A stretch of 64,000 nt of DNA from Physcia stellaris (Eukaryota > Ascomycota > Lecanoromycetes > Caliciales > Physciaceae). The position numbers were made by a program, and so were the translations under genes. The notes under the pieces are model-generated. The model was not told the DNA's origin and searched no databases. It saw only the letters and a program-made list of their open reading frames with translations. The stretch lies in assembly GCA_018902385.1 (NCBI GenBank), contig JABSSW010000053.1, forward strand, positions 248,001 to 312,000, written 5' to 3'. Shown here piece by piece: positions 26,380-40,929 of this stretch. How positions within the stretch are numbered: position 1 is the first letter of the stretch; every line of letters begins with the position of its first letter.

Positions 26380-29300
26380 TGAATTTCAACATTTGACAAA
26401 ATTTTCATCGAATTAAATTACGATTTTATACGATAAACGAATGAAATTTCGATCGTAAATTCGTTGTTTTTTCAAATTAATAATTATTGTATTTCATTTT
26501 TGACAAAAAATTCACATTTTTTCACATTTTCAATTAATGTCATATTTTAATCATTGTTATTTCGAACATGTTCGTTGTTTTTGAACATATTAATAATTTT
26601 TTTTTTTTTTCATTTTTTTTTTTGTCGTTAATCAAACGAAATTTTATTGATGCAACAACAAATTTTATATTTTTGAAAAACACAAATAAAAATTGAAACG
26701 TTTTTTAAATCGCAAAATTGATCAAAATTGACAAATTCGTCAAATTTAAAACGAAATCGAAATCAAAAATTCATTGATTCGAACGAAAATTATCGACATT
26801 AAATTACATTTCATTTCAAAAAAAATTGCGTTTGTCAAATCGAAATTTGAAATCGAAATCGTTTTATTTTTCACGAATTCGAAAAATAATTTTATGTCAC
26901 AATAAAAAAAAAATTTTTTCGAATAACGACATTTTCGAATCAATTTCGTTTGTCGTCGATATCGAATCAAAATTTGATTTCAATAATCGACAAAAATTCA
27001 AAATTGAAAATGCATCAAAATCAAAAAAAACGAAAAAATGACGAAAATAATGAAAAATCAAACGAAAAAACGATAAAAAAACGTTTAAATAAATATGTTT
27101 ACAACGACAAAAATTTTTATGTCAAACGATTTGTTAATCACGAAATTTAAATTCAATCAAAAAATTTTAATGATTGTTTTGCGAACACGACGAATTTCGA
27201 ACGCAAATTTTTCGATTTGTTAAATACAAAACAATATTCGAAACAATTCGATTGTATTAAAATATCAAAATTCAATCAAAAAAAAAAAATTATCAAATTA
27301 ATGTTTGACGATGTTCACGATGTTGCGATTCATATTAAATAAACAAAAAAACGAAATCATCAATGCGAAAAATTCGAAATGAAAAAAATTTGTTTGTATT
27401 TTATTTGATGATTTTTTTCATTCAATTGATATCGTCGAAATTCAAATCGTATTTCGTTTATTTTTTTAATCATGTTTTTCACGTACAAAAACATGATCGC
27501 AAATCAAAACGATTTCAAAAAAAACGTCAATCGTCGAAAAAAATCGTCATGTAATTCAAAAAAACGAAAATCATTTCATAAAAAAAATTCGATTCAAACA
27601 ATACAATTGATTTTATTAATTCGTTTTATAAATGCAAAATGACGATAAAAATGAATCAATATTGATTATCGTGTTTTCGACAATGATTTTGAATTGAAAA
27701 AAAAACATTGAAAAATTTATCGATAAAAATACAAAAACAAACAATCGAATGTTTTTATAATAAATTTGAAATTTATAATAAAAATGTCGTCAAAATTTCG
27801 AAATGAAAACAAAAATTGATTCGATATTCGATCATCAATATTTATTCAATTGAACGAATCGAAACGTTTCGATTCAAACGCGTCATTAATTTGAAATGAA
27901 AAATTTCAAAATATGTTTTGAATGCGTCAATCAAAAACGATTACGTTCGCGAATATTTTAAATCGAATTTATCGAAATTTTTTGATAATCACAACAATTT
28001 TTTATATGAATATTTATATGCAAATTCATTTGATGTTCAACGAACACGAATATTATATCGAAACGAAATTGAATAAATCGAACATCGTCAAAAATATTTT
28101 ATTAATGTGTTCGATTCATAACGATCGTGAATAAAACGCATTTCGTGCGCGATAAAAACGTCGATCATTACGATTTAATTAAAAAAATTCAACAAAATTG
28201 TAATTAAAACGTGAAAATCGCATTTTTGATCGAAATTTCGTTCGACAAACGATTTTTCGATGATTTTGCAATGTTAAAATTATGCAATATGACGCGAAAT
28301 AAATAAAAAAAAAATTGACGACATTAAATGAAAATCGTTATTTTCAATTTGACAACGCGTACATGAAATTCGAAAACAAATAAAAAAAAAATTTCGTCGT
28401 ACAAACAAATTCGTCAAAAAATCGATGATTTGTTTCAAAATTTCAACGATGTTTTGTCAAAAATGATGATACGATATACATTCGAATCATCGTGATTCGA
28501 CAAAAATATCAAAAAATCGTTGTCACATTTAAACATCGATGTAAATATGATTTTTTTTTCGAAATTTTCGTCATTGTTGAATAAATTTGATGAAATCATC
28601 AAAAATCAAATACAAATCGCAAAATCAACATTTCGAAAATTTGTTGATTCGACAATAATCAACAAAAAACGTATTTTATTCATGACAAAACTATATCGAA
28701 TAACATTCAATTTTTCGTTCATGTTGAAATTTTGAAACGATTCGATCAATTTGCAATATCAAATGACATTCGCGAACATGAAAAATTGAATTAAAAATGA
28801 CGAAATGAATTCGAAATGTTCGTTATATTTTCACATTCAAAAAAATATTCGTCATCAATTTTAAATTAAAATACATAAATCGAATATTAAATGTTTGAAA
28901 TGACAAAAAAAAAAAAAATTATTGATGTTGAATGAATTCGTTGTTGTCGTGTTTTTCGTTATTCAAATACGTTTGTTTTTGATAATCGTATCGATCATAT
29001 TTATTGTTAACATAATTACAATATGTCAATCAACATTTTCAAAAAAAAATTATTGTTTTTTTTCATTCAAAAATTTCGAATAAAAAGCGAATTTTTATCA
29101 AACGCGATTTTTAACGTTACGTAAATTCACAAAAAATTTCAAAAATATTGAAATTTTCAAAACACGATCGTGATGCATTTTTTTTAACATTTCGTTTGAT
29201 AAAAACAAATGTGATTTTGACGCAAACGAACAAATACATATTGATGAAATCACAACATATGTCGTTTGCGAAAAAACAAAAAAAATATCGCGTGTTACGC

Positions 29301-29520
29301 GTGATTCAAAAAAAATTTATTAAAATCGTTAAATTCGTTTGTTCGACGATTAAAATCGAAATTGTTATTGTCAACACGTCGAAATTGAAACAGTATTTCG
29401 TCACGACAACGATGAAAACAAAAAATGATGACGAAAAAACAAAAAATGATGATCAAAAAACAAAAAATGATGACGAACAAACAGAAAATAACGAAAATAA
29501 CAATATGATAAATGTTTGAA
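26380..29520 (+). repeat. Unclassified 3.1-kb repeat, copy 1
   Basis: Co-linear with 30,710-33,640. Shared landmarks include a poly-T stretch after ATTTCGAACATGTTCGTTG, AATATGTTTACAACGACAAA, and CAACATATGTCGTTTGCGAA near the right end. Short coding-like relics run in the forward direction but I cannot assign a family. A 20-21 bp tandem (three copies, about 29,411-29,482) encoding KTKNDD-like repeats sits near the right end of this copy only. It could be a DNA transposon or the non-RT part of a retroelement. Confidence 0.55.
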
Positions 29521-29569
29521 ATATTACATTTATTGCATTCAATTTCAATAAAAACACGTGATTCGTATG

Positions 29570-29890
29570 AATTAACATGAATTCAAATAAATGAATGATT
29601 GCATGAAATCAAAAAAATTCGAATGAATAAATAATCGAATTTTGAATGAATTGAATGAAAATAAATGAATTCGAATAAATGAATAATTGCATGAATTTCG
29701 AATGAATAAATAAAAACGAAAAACGAATTATTTGAATCGAATGAATAAAAACATGAATTGAATAATGAACATGAATTCAAATGAATGAATAAATGCATGA
29801 ATTCGAATAAACGAATTATTACATGAATTCGAATGAATGAATGTTCACATATGAATGAATTTTATTTTTATGAATTAATTTCATTTCATT
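29570..29890. repeat. Degenerate GAAT-rich simple repeat
   Basis: About 320 bp dominated by GAATGAAT and ATGAATTCGAATAAATG variants, lying between the two 3-kb repeat copies. Low-complexity, not coding. Confidence 0.75.
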
Positions 29891-30283
29891 TTAATATCGT
29901 TTTTTGTCAATCGTGTTTGAATTTTTATTAAATATGAATATCGCATTTTTTTTATCACAATCATGATATCAATCACAATACAATATAAAAACGAACGTCA
30001 ACATCAATTTAAATTACAAAAATCACGAATGTTTTTATCACAAATCGACGAAAACATGATGATCGAACACATTATTGCGATCGCGATATCAACAAATTTT
30101 CGATGTTATTACAATACATACGTTGTAACATTTTGACGTATCGTAAAATTTCATGCGATATTTTTTCGAACGCAAATGAACAAAAATATGTCGCAATGAT
30201 TCAAAATCATATAAAATTCAAATTTTTTAATTTATTTTTATGTAATCAACATCGAAAAAAATTTAAAATCGTTTTTAATTTTT

Positions 30284-30515
30284 TTGTTTATTCAATTCAG
30301 TATCAAATTATCGTTTCGATTTTTGACAATTTTCACATCGAAAACAATGTTTATTTTGTTCAATATCGAATCGTCGTTTCGATTTTCGACAATTTTCACA
30401 TCGAAAACAATATTTATTCAATTCAATGTCGAATCGTTGTTTCGATTTTCGACAATTTTCATTTTATTCGAATTTTCGACGATTTTTATATCGAAAACAA
30501 TATTTTTGATTTTTT
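30284..30515. repeat. Tandem repeat of about 64-66 bp, three copies plus a partial
   Basis: Copies of a unit containing GTTTCGATTTTCGACAATTT and ATCGAAAACAATATTTATT start near 30,290, 30,356 and 30,420, followed by a shortened fourth ending near 30,515. Confidence 0.75.
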
Positions 30516-30709
30516 TTCGCGATGAAACAAATGAAATTAATATCAACGTAAAAAACATATCGATCGTCAAATTAACAATTAATACGTCAAATGTGATTTT
30601 CAACAATACGTTTGTTTTTATTCGATACATTTTTTTGATCAAATTGTGTCAAATATTTGTTCAACGAAAATTGAACAAAAATTGTCAATTATTTTTTTTT
30701 GTCGCGTTT

Positions 30710-33640
30710 GAATTTTTTGTCGCGTTTGAATTTCAACATTCAATTATTATCGATTCGAAATCACGAAAAAATACACAATAAATTTTTTACGTTCATCGCA
30801 TTTGATTCATCGTTTTTTCAAATTAATATTTTTTGTATTTCGTTTTTTTTCAATTCACATTTATTCACATAATCAATTAATTTCGATCATCGATATTTCG
30901 AACATGTTCGTTGTTTTTAAAAATTAATAACGATTTATTTTTTTTTTATTCGTTTTTTCAACGTCGTTCATCGAGCGAAAATTTGTCGAAATAACAACAA
31001 ATTTTTATCAATAAAAAAATAAAAAATAAAAATAAAAAATCAAAAATTGCAAAAATTGATCAAAATTTGCGTTCGTCAAAATCAAAATCAAATCGATATT
31101 GTATTATTATCAACGACGATAACGATGACGATTCGACGCAAATCATTTCGATTGTTGTTTTTCAAAATAAAAATAATGATACATTCGATTTCAAATTTTT
31201 TCAACATGTCGATTGAAATTCAAAACGCGTTTGCATGAATGACAATCGACGAAACGAAATCACAATTCGAAAATGAAAAAAAAAATGATACGATCGATGA
31301 AAACAATGACGACGCGTTAATGAATCGATATGTTTACAACGACAAACAACATATATACACGATTTGTTGATCACGAAATTTAAATTTGATCAAAATGAAT
31401 TGATAACGAATTGTGAACATGACGAATTGTGAAAATCGATTGTTAATTTCGTCAAATATTTGTCGAAAAACAATCGAAATAATTTATGCATCGAAATATT
31501 TGAATTCAACGAAAAATTAAAACAATATCAATGTTTGACAATGTTTACAATGCGATTATTCATGATAAATAAAAAAAAAACGATGTTATCAATGCAAAAA
31601 AATCGAATATGAACAAAATTTGTTTTTATTTTATTTGACGATTTTTTTCATTCAATTAACATTATTTGAATTCAAATTGTCGAACAATTTGTCATGTTTT
31701 TTGATTACAAAAATATGATCGCAAACTATACAAAAATGCAAAAAAATGAAATGATTCATCGACAAATCGTCGTTATCGTGATAAAAATGACGAAAATCAT
31801 CGTGCAATAAAAAAAAATTATAACACGTTTGTATGTGTGATTTCAAATATTTTTTTTAAAAATACGATTTCGTCGATAAATTCATATCGATCATAATATT
31901 TTCGCGATGACATTAAATTAAAAAAAAAACATTGAACAATTCATCGAAAAAAACGAAAACGACAAACGTTCGAATTTTTACATAATCGTTCACAAAATTT
32001 ACGACGAAAATTCAAACAAAATGTCGAATTGAAAAAAATCATTGATTGATATTCGAACACAAATATTTAACAAATTGAAAACAAATAAAAAATTCGATTC
32101 AAATGCGTCGTTAATATGAAACGAAAAATTCAACAATTATGTTTTAAAAACGCAAAACAAAAAAAAATATTTTCGCGATCGTTTTCAAACAAAATCATTC
32201 AAATTCATGATTATCATTACAAAATTATCGTATAACGAACATGTGCAAATTCATTTGTTGTTTAAAAAATACGAATGATATTCAAATTTGAAACAATATA
32301 AATCGAATCAAAATAAAAATATTTTTTGAATGTGTTCGACGATATCGATTGTCGACAAAACGCATTTCGTGCGACAAAAACATGTCAATCAATTCGATAT
32401 AATAAATCGAATTCAACAAAATTGTAATCACATCGTCAAAATGAAAAATTCACATTTTCAATTATTTTCGAAACGTCGTTTTAGTCGTCGTTCAAACGAT
32501 AAACAAAATTTATCATTTTTTCGCATGATAAATCATTTTCACAAAATAAACATCAAAACGTATGTATTAAATCAAATTAAAAAAATTTGAAATGTTCGTC
32601 AATTATGAAAATTGTTATAATCAAATTCGACAACGTTTATATCAACATCGAAAAACAAATCAAAAAAAATTTTCGTCGTACAAACACAATCGTCAATTGA
32701 TCGATAATTTGCTCGAAAATTTCAACGATATTTTATCAAAAATTATGATTCGACATATTTTCGAATCATTATGATTTGACAAACACATCAAACAATTTTT
32801 GTCACATACGAACGTGAATGTGAATGTGAAATTTTCATCGAAATTTTCGTCATTGTTAAATCAATTTAGTAAAATTATCAAACATCAATTACAAATCGTC
32901 GAGTTAACGTTTTTAAAATTTGCGAATCAATCAATAATCAATAAAAAACGTATTCTGTCAATGACGAAACTATATCGAATAACATTCAATCTTTCATTCA
33001 TATTGAAATTTTGAAACAATTCGATCAATATTCAATATCAGATGACATTTATCGACATGAAAAAATGAATCAAAAATAACAAAATGAATTCAAACTGTTC
33101 ATTGAATTTTCGTTTTGAAATGATTTTAATTATCAATTTTAAATCAAATTACATCGATCGCGATATGAATGTTTGAAACGAAAAACAAAATAACAAAATA
33201 TTTATGTGAATAACGTTTGTTATCGTTGCGCGCTTTGTCGCATTGATACGTTTATTGTTAATAACGAAATCAATTGTGTATATTATTAACATAATTATAA
33301 TATATCAATTGACATATCATTGAGAAAATCGTCGTATTTTTTCATTTTGAAATTTCAAACAAAAAACGAGTTACGATTAAACGTGATTTTCAATGTTATG
33401 TAAATTCATTCGATTTTACAAAATTGTTCAAGTATTTTCAACACGATCACGATATTATTTCATCAATTTTTTTTTTGAATATTGATATGATATTAACACA
33501 ATTCGACAAATGTATTTTCATGATGTCACAACATATGTCGTTTGCGAAAACGCAAAAAAAATCGCGTATTGCGCGTGACACAATAACAATTTGTTGAATT
33601 CGTCAAATTTGTTTGCAATTAATTAAAAATTGAAAACATT
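30710..33640 (+). repeat. Unclassified 3-kb repeat, copy 2
   Basis: Diverged second copy of the repeat at 26,380-29,520 in the same orientation, 4.1-4.3 kb away. It retains slightly longer coding-like relics (for example near 32,330-32,590 and 32,799-33,014) whose counterparts in copy 1 lie at about 28,100 and 28,520. No family is recognised. Confidence 0.55.
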
Positions 33641-33959
33641 GTTATTGATACAAATAAACGATATCATTATTTTTTCATGACAATAATAAAAATAATGCTG
33701 AATAAAACGAATAAAAAATGCAAAAATGATATGAAATGAAATGAATGTTTCGATGAATTCATATATGTTCAATTCGTAATGTTTACAATACAATGATGCA
33801 AAAATCAAATATCGTTTTTCGATAAAATATATCATTGCATCAATTTTATGCGCTCGAAATCGATTAAAATTTCTTGATAATATGTTTTGCGAACATGAAA
33901 TCGATTCAAATATTATGTAAAATGATCAAAAAAGTTAAAAGTTGATTTCAAACGTTTCA

Positions 33960-34340
33960 AACGCTTTGATCAAAATCGATCAAATTTCGAGTCGATAAAC
34001 AGTGAAACACTTTTTCGACGATGTAATCAATGATTCGATTACTGATTTCGATAACGTAAAAAATGACAAAGAAAATAAAATCGATCGAAATGACGAAAAA
34101 GATAAAAACATTGATTGTTTCGAAACGAATTTCGATTCTGAGATTTGCGCAAAAATTTTCGACTTTTTTGCATAACAAATGCGAATATGTTCGTGAAACT
34201 TGATGTTGTTGTCAAATTTCGTATTGTTTTTGCAACGTCGACAAATATATTTTTCAATTCGTTTTTTGATCAGACGAATTTCTTTTTGTTGTTTCAACAA
34301 TTTTTTCGTTTTTTGTTTTATTTTGTTTTTTATTGTCAAC
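33960..34340 (-). mobile_element. Reverse-oriented zinc-finger relic of a retroelement
   Basis: The minus strand encodes a lysine-rich lead and a YICRRCKN...KFHEHIRIC motif, resembling the C2H2-like finger in the fossil at 12,890 but in the opposite orientation. It is probably part of another inserted element. Broken; boundaries unknown. Confidence 0.4.
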
Positions 34341-35528
34341 TCGTGCTTTCGAACGTGATAAATTTTTTGTGTTTTTTTTGTTTGTTGATATCAATTGCAT
34401 TTCGAAACATTAATAAAATTTGAAATCGTGTGTTCGTGATACAGCGATCGAAAATTTTGCGTCGTTTTTGAATCATTCGCGAATAAACAGATGCATAAAA
34501 GAAATGATCAAGAAAAAATATCAAATTTCGAAATAAAAATGAAGATAAACGATACGAAATTCGCAAAAATTGTTGATTTCGTAAAAGAAATAAAAATCGT
34601 CATTTTGATTGAGTAATAAAATTCGCGTAAATATTTCGACATCGTAAAATAAATAAATGACGAATTCGTAAAAAAAATATTATCGCTGTAACTGAAAACG
34701 TATTGAATGTACTGTGTATCAAGATATTGAATATTGTTCGATTGCAATTGTGTCGTTTTGATTTGACAAGATTGAATATTTCACAGAAATTGATTATTGC
34801 TGTTAATATTGCAATTTCTGTTGTATTGTTTGACGATTAGTTATTATTGTTCGACGTTTTCTGACATGTTGTAATTGATATTAAATGTAACGAAAATTGT
34901 TAATTCGATTTTCATAATCTATTGAAAAAATCATGAATGATTATCATTTTATTGTTTTGAATTTCGTTTTTCTTGTAACATACATGCAAATGAAAGCACA
35001 AAAAATGTGCGAATGTTAAAACATTAATTTCAACAAAAACGCATTAATATTTTTTTCGTCAAATTATATTAATTGAATTTTGATTGCAACATTTGCACAA
35101 CACATTTGCGAAAATTGTATTTCAACAATTGTTCAAAAACAATTGCAAAAAAAACAAACTGAATAAAATTTCGAATTTTTTTGTTATTGATGACGCATTG
35201 AACAACAAATTGTAACGAAAATAAAAAAGAAAACTTTCGAAAATTTTGAAAAAAAGACTGAATTACTCGTCACAAGCATACAAAATTACATATTTTAAAA
35301 AATATTCGCATTATCTGAATTATAATGCTTATGAAAATATTTGAATTTCTCGAAATAAATGAAAAAACGATTGAGTGATTGAACGACACGTAATAAAACA
35401 ATTTTATTTTTCTTTTTGTACGATTATTCGCAACAACGATATCGAAAAAATGCGTATACATATAAAAGAAAAAATAATGTATTTCTGTACGAAGAAAAAA
35501 TTGTTGAAACAATTTTTTGAATATTATG

Positions 35529-36077
35529 TGACGAACGTGTATCGATTTCAACATTTGAAATTAACATTTGCAATCATTAAAATTAACATTTTTATTTTAT
35601 CACATCGAATGACAAAATCGAAATTCGTTTATAATCAAATTTTTTACATATGTTTTGTCAAATTTTATGTATTTGTTTTTCATTTCGATATTTTCGTGTA
35701 ATTATGTAATAATACTATATTTTTGCATAGTATTTTACATTATATCGAAATCAATCACGTTATGTTCGTTATAAAATACGCGAGCATCAAATAAGCAAAA
35801 TTTTTTGTCTTAAATTTCAAAAATTGATAATGAAGCATAATAGATTCGTATCGCTTGATCATTCAAAAAAAACAACAAAGCGTTATAAATTGATTGTGAA
35901 TGCGAAAAAACGAAACATAATAAATTCGTTTGTCGATTTAATTAATTATCTTGACAAACGAATTTCAACGATAATCGATGTTACGAAAACAATTTTTTTT
36001 CGAACGTTGATTCAAATTCGTTTCATTTCGACTGACAAAATGTTTTTACGATGATTCGATTAAGTCATCAAATCAAA
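35529..36077 (+). repeat. LTR copy B (about 550 bp)
   Basis: Begins TGTGACGAACGTGTATCGAT and is co-linear with LTR A over its length. It is a candidate 3' LTR of Gypsy 2, or a solo LTR. The right edge is approximate. Confidence 0.6.
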
Positions 36078-37139
36078 TTTAAATTATCAAGAAAACATCA
36101 TATCAAAATATTCGAACAATAATCAAAGCAAAAATTCAATTATCAAATCAGATTTTTGATCATCAATATTTCGAATCATTTATTTTTTTCGAGAATTTTT
36201 CGAAAATTTATCTATTTTCTTAACAAAACGATCGTTTTTTTATTTTTATTCGATAATTTTAATATCGAATCAGAAAGTCGTTCAATATTTTATTTGAAAA
36301 TCAATCAATATTTGATAATATAATCATTTTCTTTGTTCGAAAAACAATTCGAAAACGTGTCGATTGATTTCAATAAAACGATTTTTCTTTTCAATTTTTG
36401 CGATAAATTCAATATCAGTTTTTCGGAATTTCATATCGAAAATTATTATATCAGAAATTTTCGATCGAAATTTTATTTCTCGATCGAATTTCGAATCATT
36501 TATTTGTTTCGAGAATTTTTCAGAATTTTTATCAAATCTTTAACAAATCGATTTTTTTTTTCAATGATAACATCAATATTCGAGTCAGAAAATCAGTCAA
36601 TTTTTCGACAGAATTTTCAATATTGACAATTTCATATCAATATCTGAATCATTTTTGATTCTTGAAAATTTTCAAAAATTACATTTGTCGATTCTGCAAA
36701 TCAGTTTCGATTTTTCAACATCTGTGATGAAATTGATAATATTTTTATTATTTTCGTTCAGTATTTCGATAAGAAATCAGTATTGAAATTATTCGTTTTT
36801 TCGAAATCATTGCGAGATCATATTTGTTTCATTAACAAAAAATTTTGTTTTTTTCGTTTCGACGTTGAATTCAATATCTTTTTATCAGAAACGACAAAAA
36901 TCTTTTAGCGAAATTATACATCAGCATTCGATATTGAATTTATTCATTATGTTTGAAAATTTTTCGAAATGATATTCAATTATCTATCAAAACAACGTTG
37001 TTTTTTCAATTCGAAATTGAATTTGATATTTAATCAAGAAATTTTCGTTTTATTCAAATATTCGAATCATTTGTCTTGTTTGAGAATTAATTCGAATTTG
37101 CATTCGTTTCATTGTTAAAATTAACTTTTTTCTTTTGTT

Positions 37140-40100
37140 TTGACGATGACTTTCGTATTCAAAAATCTAAACATTTTCAATTCGAAATATTCTTATTCTG
37201 ATTCAGAAAATGAAATATTTTGCGAAATCGCAAGTTTTTTTCAATATTTTCAACAATGTTTGCATTTATTTTGCGAATCAAATCTGCTGAATAAAATGAA
37301 AACAATTTTTTATGACTTTGTCAACACATGATTCGAAAATCAATCGATTTTTACGTTTTTGCGAAAATTCGATATAATTTTAACGAACGCATTTTTTTTA
37401 TTTGTTTTCAAACAACAAAAATTGAAAATCACGTTTGAAATTTCGAAAATCAAACGAATCAAATTCAAAAAAATTTCGAAAACAAAACAGATTGTCAAAT
37501 CAACATCAACGTTTCAAAATATTGAAATTTTCGATTCATCATTAACATTTGACAGATTCGAATTCGATCTGTATAGCGAAATCGCGATTTTTTTGCAATA
37601 TTTTCAACAATGTCAACATTTGTATCGCAAATCAAATTTGTTGAATTTGTTGTCGAAATGTTTATGTGATCATGCGTTTGATTAATTCAAAATTCAATTT
37701 GAATTCATTTCGTTGAAACGTTTCAATAAAACTTTAACGAAAACATTTTCGAAAGCGTTTGTACGACGTGTTTTATCAAATAATTCGAATTTTCAATTAA
37801 ATACACTCGATGTTATATCAAAATCAACAGAAAAATCAACATCGTGTAAACATTGCGACGAGATTTTCAATTTCAAGAAAATGTTTCGTCAGCACAAACG
37901 CGAACATCATGTTCGAAAATCTGTCGAAAACTTGAATTTTCGAATTTTCGCATCAGAATTTACATGTAATATCAAGAAAAAGTCGACATTTGTTTGTTTG
38001 TTCGTTTCGTTTAATTTCTTTGCAACATCACGAAATCAGAAATTTTGATTTTCAATAATTTTCAAATCAGTCATCGTATCAACGCGTTCAGATTTTTCGA
38101 TTGCGACATACAAAATCAATTCAAAGTCAAGAAAAAACGCAACGATCGTTTGTTCGTTCATTTTTTCATTTATTTCATCGCATAATTCAGTTCGAAAACA
38201 TCAAGAATTTTACATTCAGAAATTTTATCTGATTGCGAATGATTTGAATCGCATGTTTGTTAAAAAGTTTAAATCATTTGATTTGCGACAACATCATAAT
38301 CGTCATTTTTTTCAACAGAATTTCGATGTTCGTCAATTTCGTTCGATCAAATTTGATTTCATTATCGAAAATCTGTTCGAAATGTTCGATAAAAAATTCA
38401 GAAAAAAGAATCTGTTTCAAAATCAAAACAATTTATCTTTTCAAACATTTTCAAGTCAAAAACAAATCATCGTTTATTTCAAATTTACAGTCAATCAGAA
38501 ATCGTCGATTAATCAAAACTCAAAAAATTCAAAATCGAAAAGTTTGAATCAACACATGCGTGCGAAATAAATTCGTATTGTTTTCAACAAAAACTTGTTT
38601 GAAAAATCGATTTATTTACAATATAAATCGACAAATGTTTTTTGCGTCAAAAATAAATCTTTGCAAATTTTAGACTTTTCGAAATCAAAATTTCAAAAAT
38701 TTCGTATTGTTGCAGAAATTTCTTTTTTAATTTTCGTTTTTTTTCATTTTTTTTCAATTTTTTTTCTTGTTTTCGCATTCGTTTCGATTATTTTAATTGC
38801 AAAAATGAATTGCATTAACGTTTACGAACAAGTCGTTTCGATCATTGATCGTGTCATTCAATAAAAATAATGAATTTGTCGTTTCGAAACGAAACTGAAA
38901 AAAAACGAAAAATAAATTGTTCGAATATTCAGTCACGAAACATCAAAAGTTCGAATTTTCGATTTTTTACACTCAAAATCACATACAAAATCATAAAGAA
39001 ATTAACAATCGTTTGTTGATTTGTTTCGTTTGTTTCGTTTAATTTTTTTGCAATATCAAAATTGATATTTTGTTTTGCATCGATATTTGAATCAAAATTA
39101 TCAAAATGTTCGCATTTTTCTATTGCGACATTCAATATCACATCAAAATCGATGAAGAAATTATCAATCATTTGTTCATTTATATTTTCGATTTCATTTT
39201 TTCGAACATTTGTATCAAGATTTTATTACATTATCGATGATTTGATTCGCATTTTCGTGAAAAATCTAAATCATTTGATTTACGACAACATCAAAAATTT
39301 CGTTTTTTCGCAAAACGACGATATTCGATCATTTGTCACATATCAATTTTGCATTATCGTTTATTTTTTGTTTGCAATCAATCAAAAACATCGATTAAAA
39401 AAATCGATTCATTTATTATACAAATTGTCAAACATTTTTTACGTCAATTCAGAAACATTTGCAAATTTTAAATATTGCAAAAATGAAATTTTCGAAATTT
39501 CATATGTTCGCGAAAGCTTTTCGCGTCAATTTTGTTTTTTTTCGTTTTTTTTGATTTTTCTCGTTGTTGTCGCATTTATTTTGATCAATTTGATTTTAAT
39601 AATGATTTAAATAAACATTTACGAATGATTTATAAAAATCATACATTTCGTCAATCAATGAGAATGTTGAATTAGTCATTTCGAAACGAAATTGAAAAAA
39701 AACGAAAAATAAACGTTTACATTAATGTTTTATTATTTCATCGAAATTATTTATAAAATTCGCAAAAATTATTTATTTTTCAAAAAATTTATTACATACA
39801 CGTTTTATTAAATGAATCGTACACATCGATTATCGCATGCGTTCAAATATTGATGCGTTAATCGTTATTACGTTGATTTTATTAATGTGATGAAATTGTT
39901 TGTTTCATGATATAATCGATTTGAAATTTTCGAAAATTTTCAATTGTTTGTTTATTATCGTCGAAATTACTCGCGAAAAATTGTATGAATTGATCATTTT
40001 TTAGAAAATTCATTACGTTGATGTTTTGTTGAATGCAATGTACACATCAATTTTCGCATATGCAAAAATATCAATGCGTTAATCGTTGTTGCGATAATTT

Positions 40101-40500
40101 TATTAACATAATCAAATTGTTCGTTTCATTGTATAATCGATTTGATGTTACGTCATCGTTTGCAAATTTCGCGAATTGATTGCAAATCAATTTTTTTATC
40201 AATTACAATGATTTCGATTTCAAATATTTCGTATAGATTTGCGTTCGTCATCAAAACACAAATATTTCTGATTACATCGAAAGTTTGATAGAAACGAATC
40301 ATTATCTTGATCAAAAATTCAAAACGTTGAACAATTTTCTCATCTCGATCAGTTTGTTTCAAGATTTTCGATTTCGAATATTTTCAAATGACGTATCTTA
40401 TTATCAAATCGCAAATATTATGATTCACGTTTCGCAATCAAATTTCGAACTAAAATTCGAAAACGTTTTCATTTTTTCTATTTTCTATTTGTATTAATCA
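37140..40500 (+). mobile_element. Fossil element with capsid-like and C2H2 segments, internally duplicated
   Basis: Forward coding relics include two related capsid-like segments (about 37,140-37,330 and 37,540-37,700, sharing the pattern EIA.FLQYFQQC.HL), a C2H2-like finger near 37,840-37,915 (CKHCDEIFNFKKMFRQHKRE), and two diverged copies of a downstream segment (about 38,220-38,870 and 39,230-39,610). A closing motif GTTTCGAAACGAAATTGAAA recurs near 38,880, 39,678 and 40,889. This resembles gag-like proteins I recall from ascomycete repeats. Broken, with many breaks. Confidence 0.45.
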
Positions 40501-40929
40501 TTAATGAACATCGCATGTTTTGAATTTTACAAAAAAAAACGCGTTTTTGTCATACAAAAAAACGCGATATTTTTGCATATTTCAATTGTTTTAATAATTT
40601 TTTCACATTTCGATTCAAACGCAAACTTTTTGAAAAATTTTCATGTTTTGAGAAAACGATCGTTTTATCATATTAAACATTAAATATTTTTGACATTCAA
40701 CGATTTTCGCAAATTCAAAATCAAATAATTTGCAAAAATTTTTTCGTTGTTTTCGTCGTTTTCGTCGTTTTCATTTCGAATTTTTGTACGTTTTTATCGT
40801 TGTCGCGTTCGTTATGAACTCAACGCATTTACGAACGAATTATCGAAATTACGTATTTTGTTGATCGACAGAAATGAAAAAAATCAATTGATCGTTTCGA
40901 AACGAAATTGAAAAAAAACGAAAAATAAT

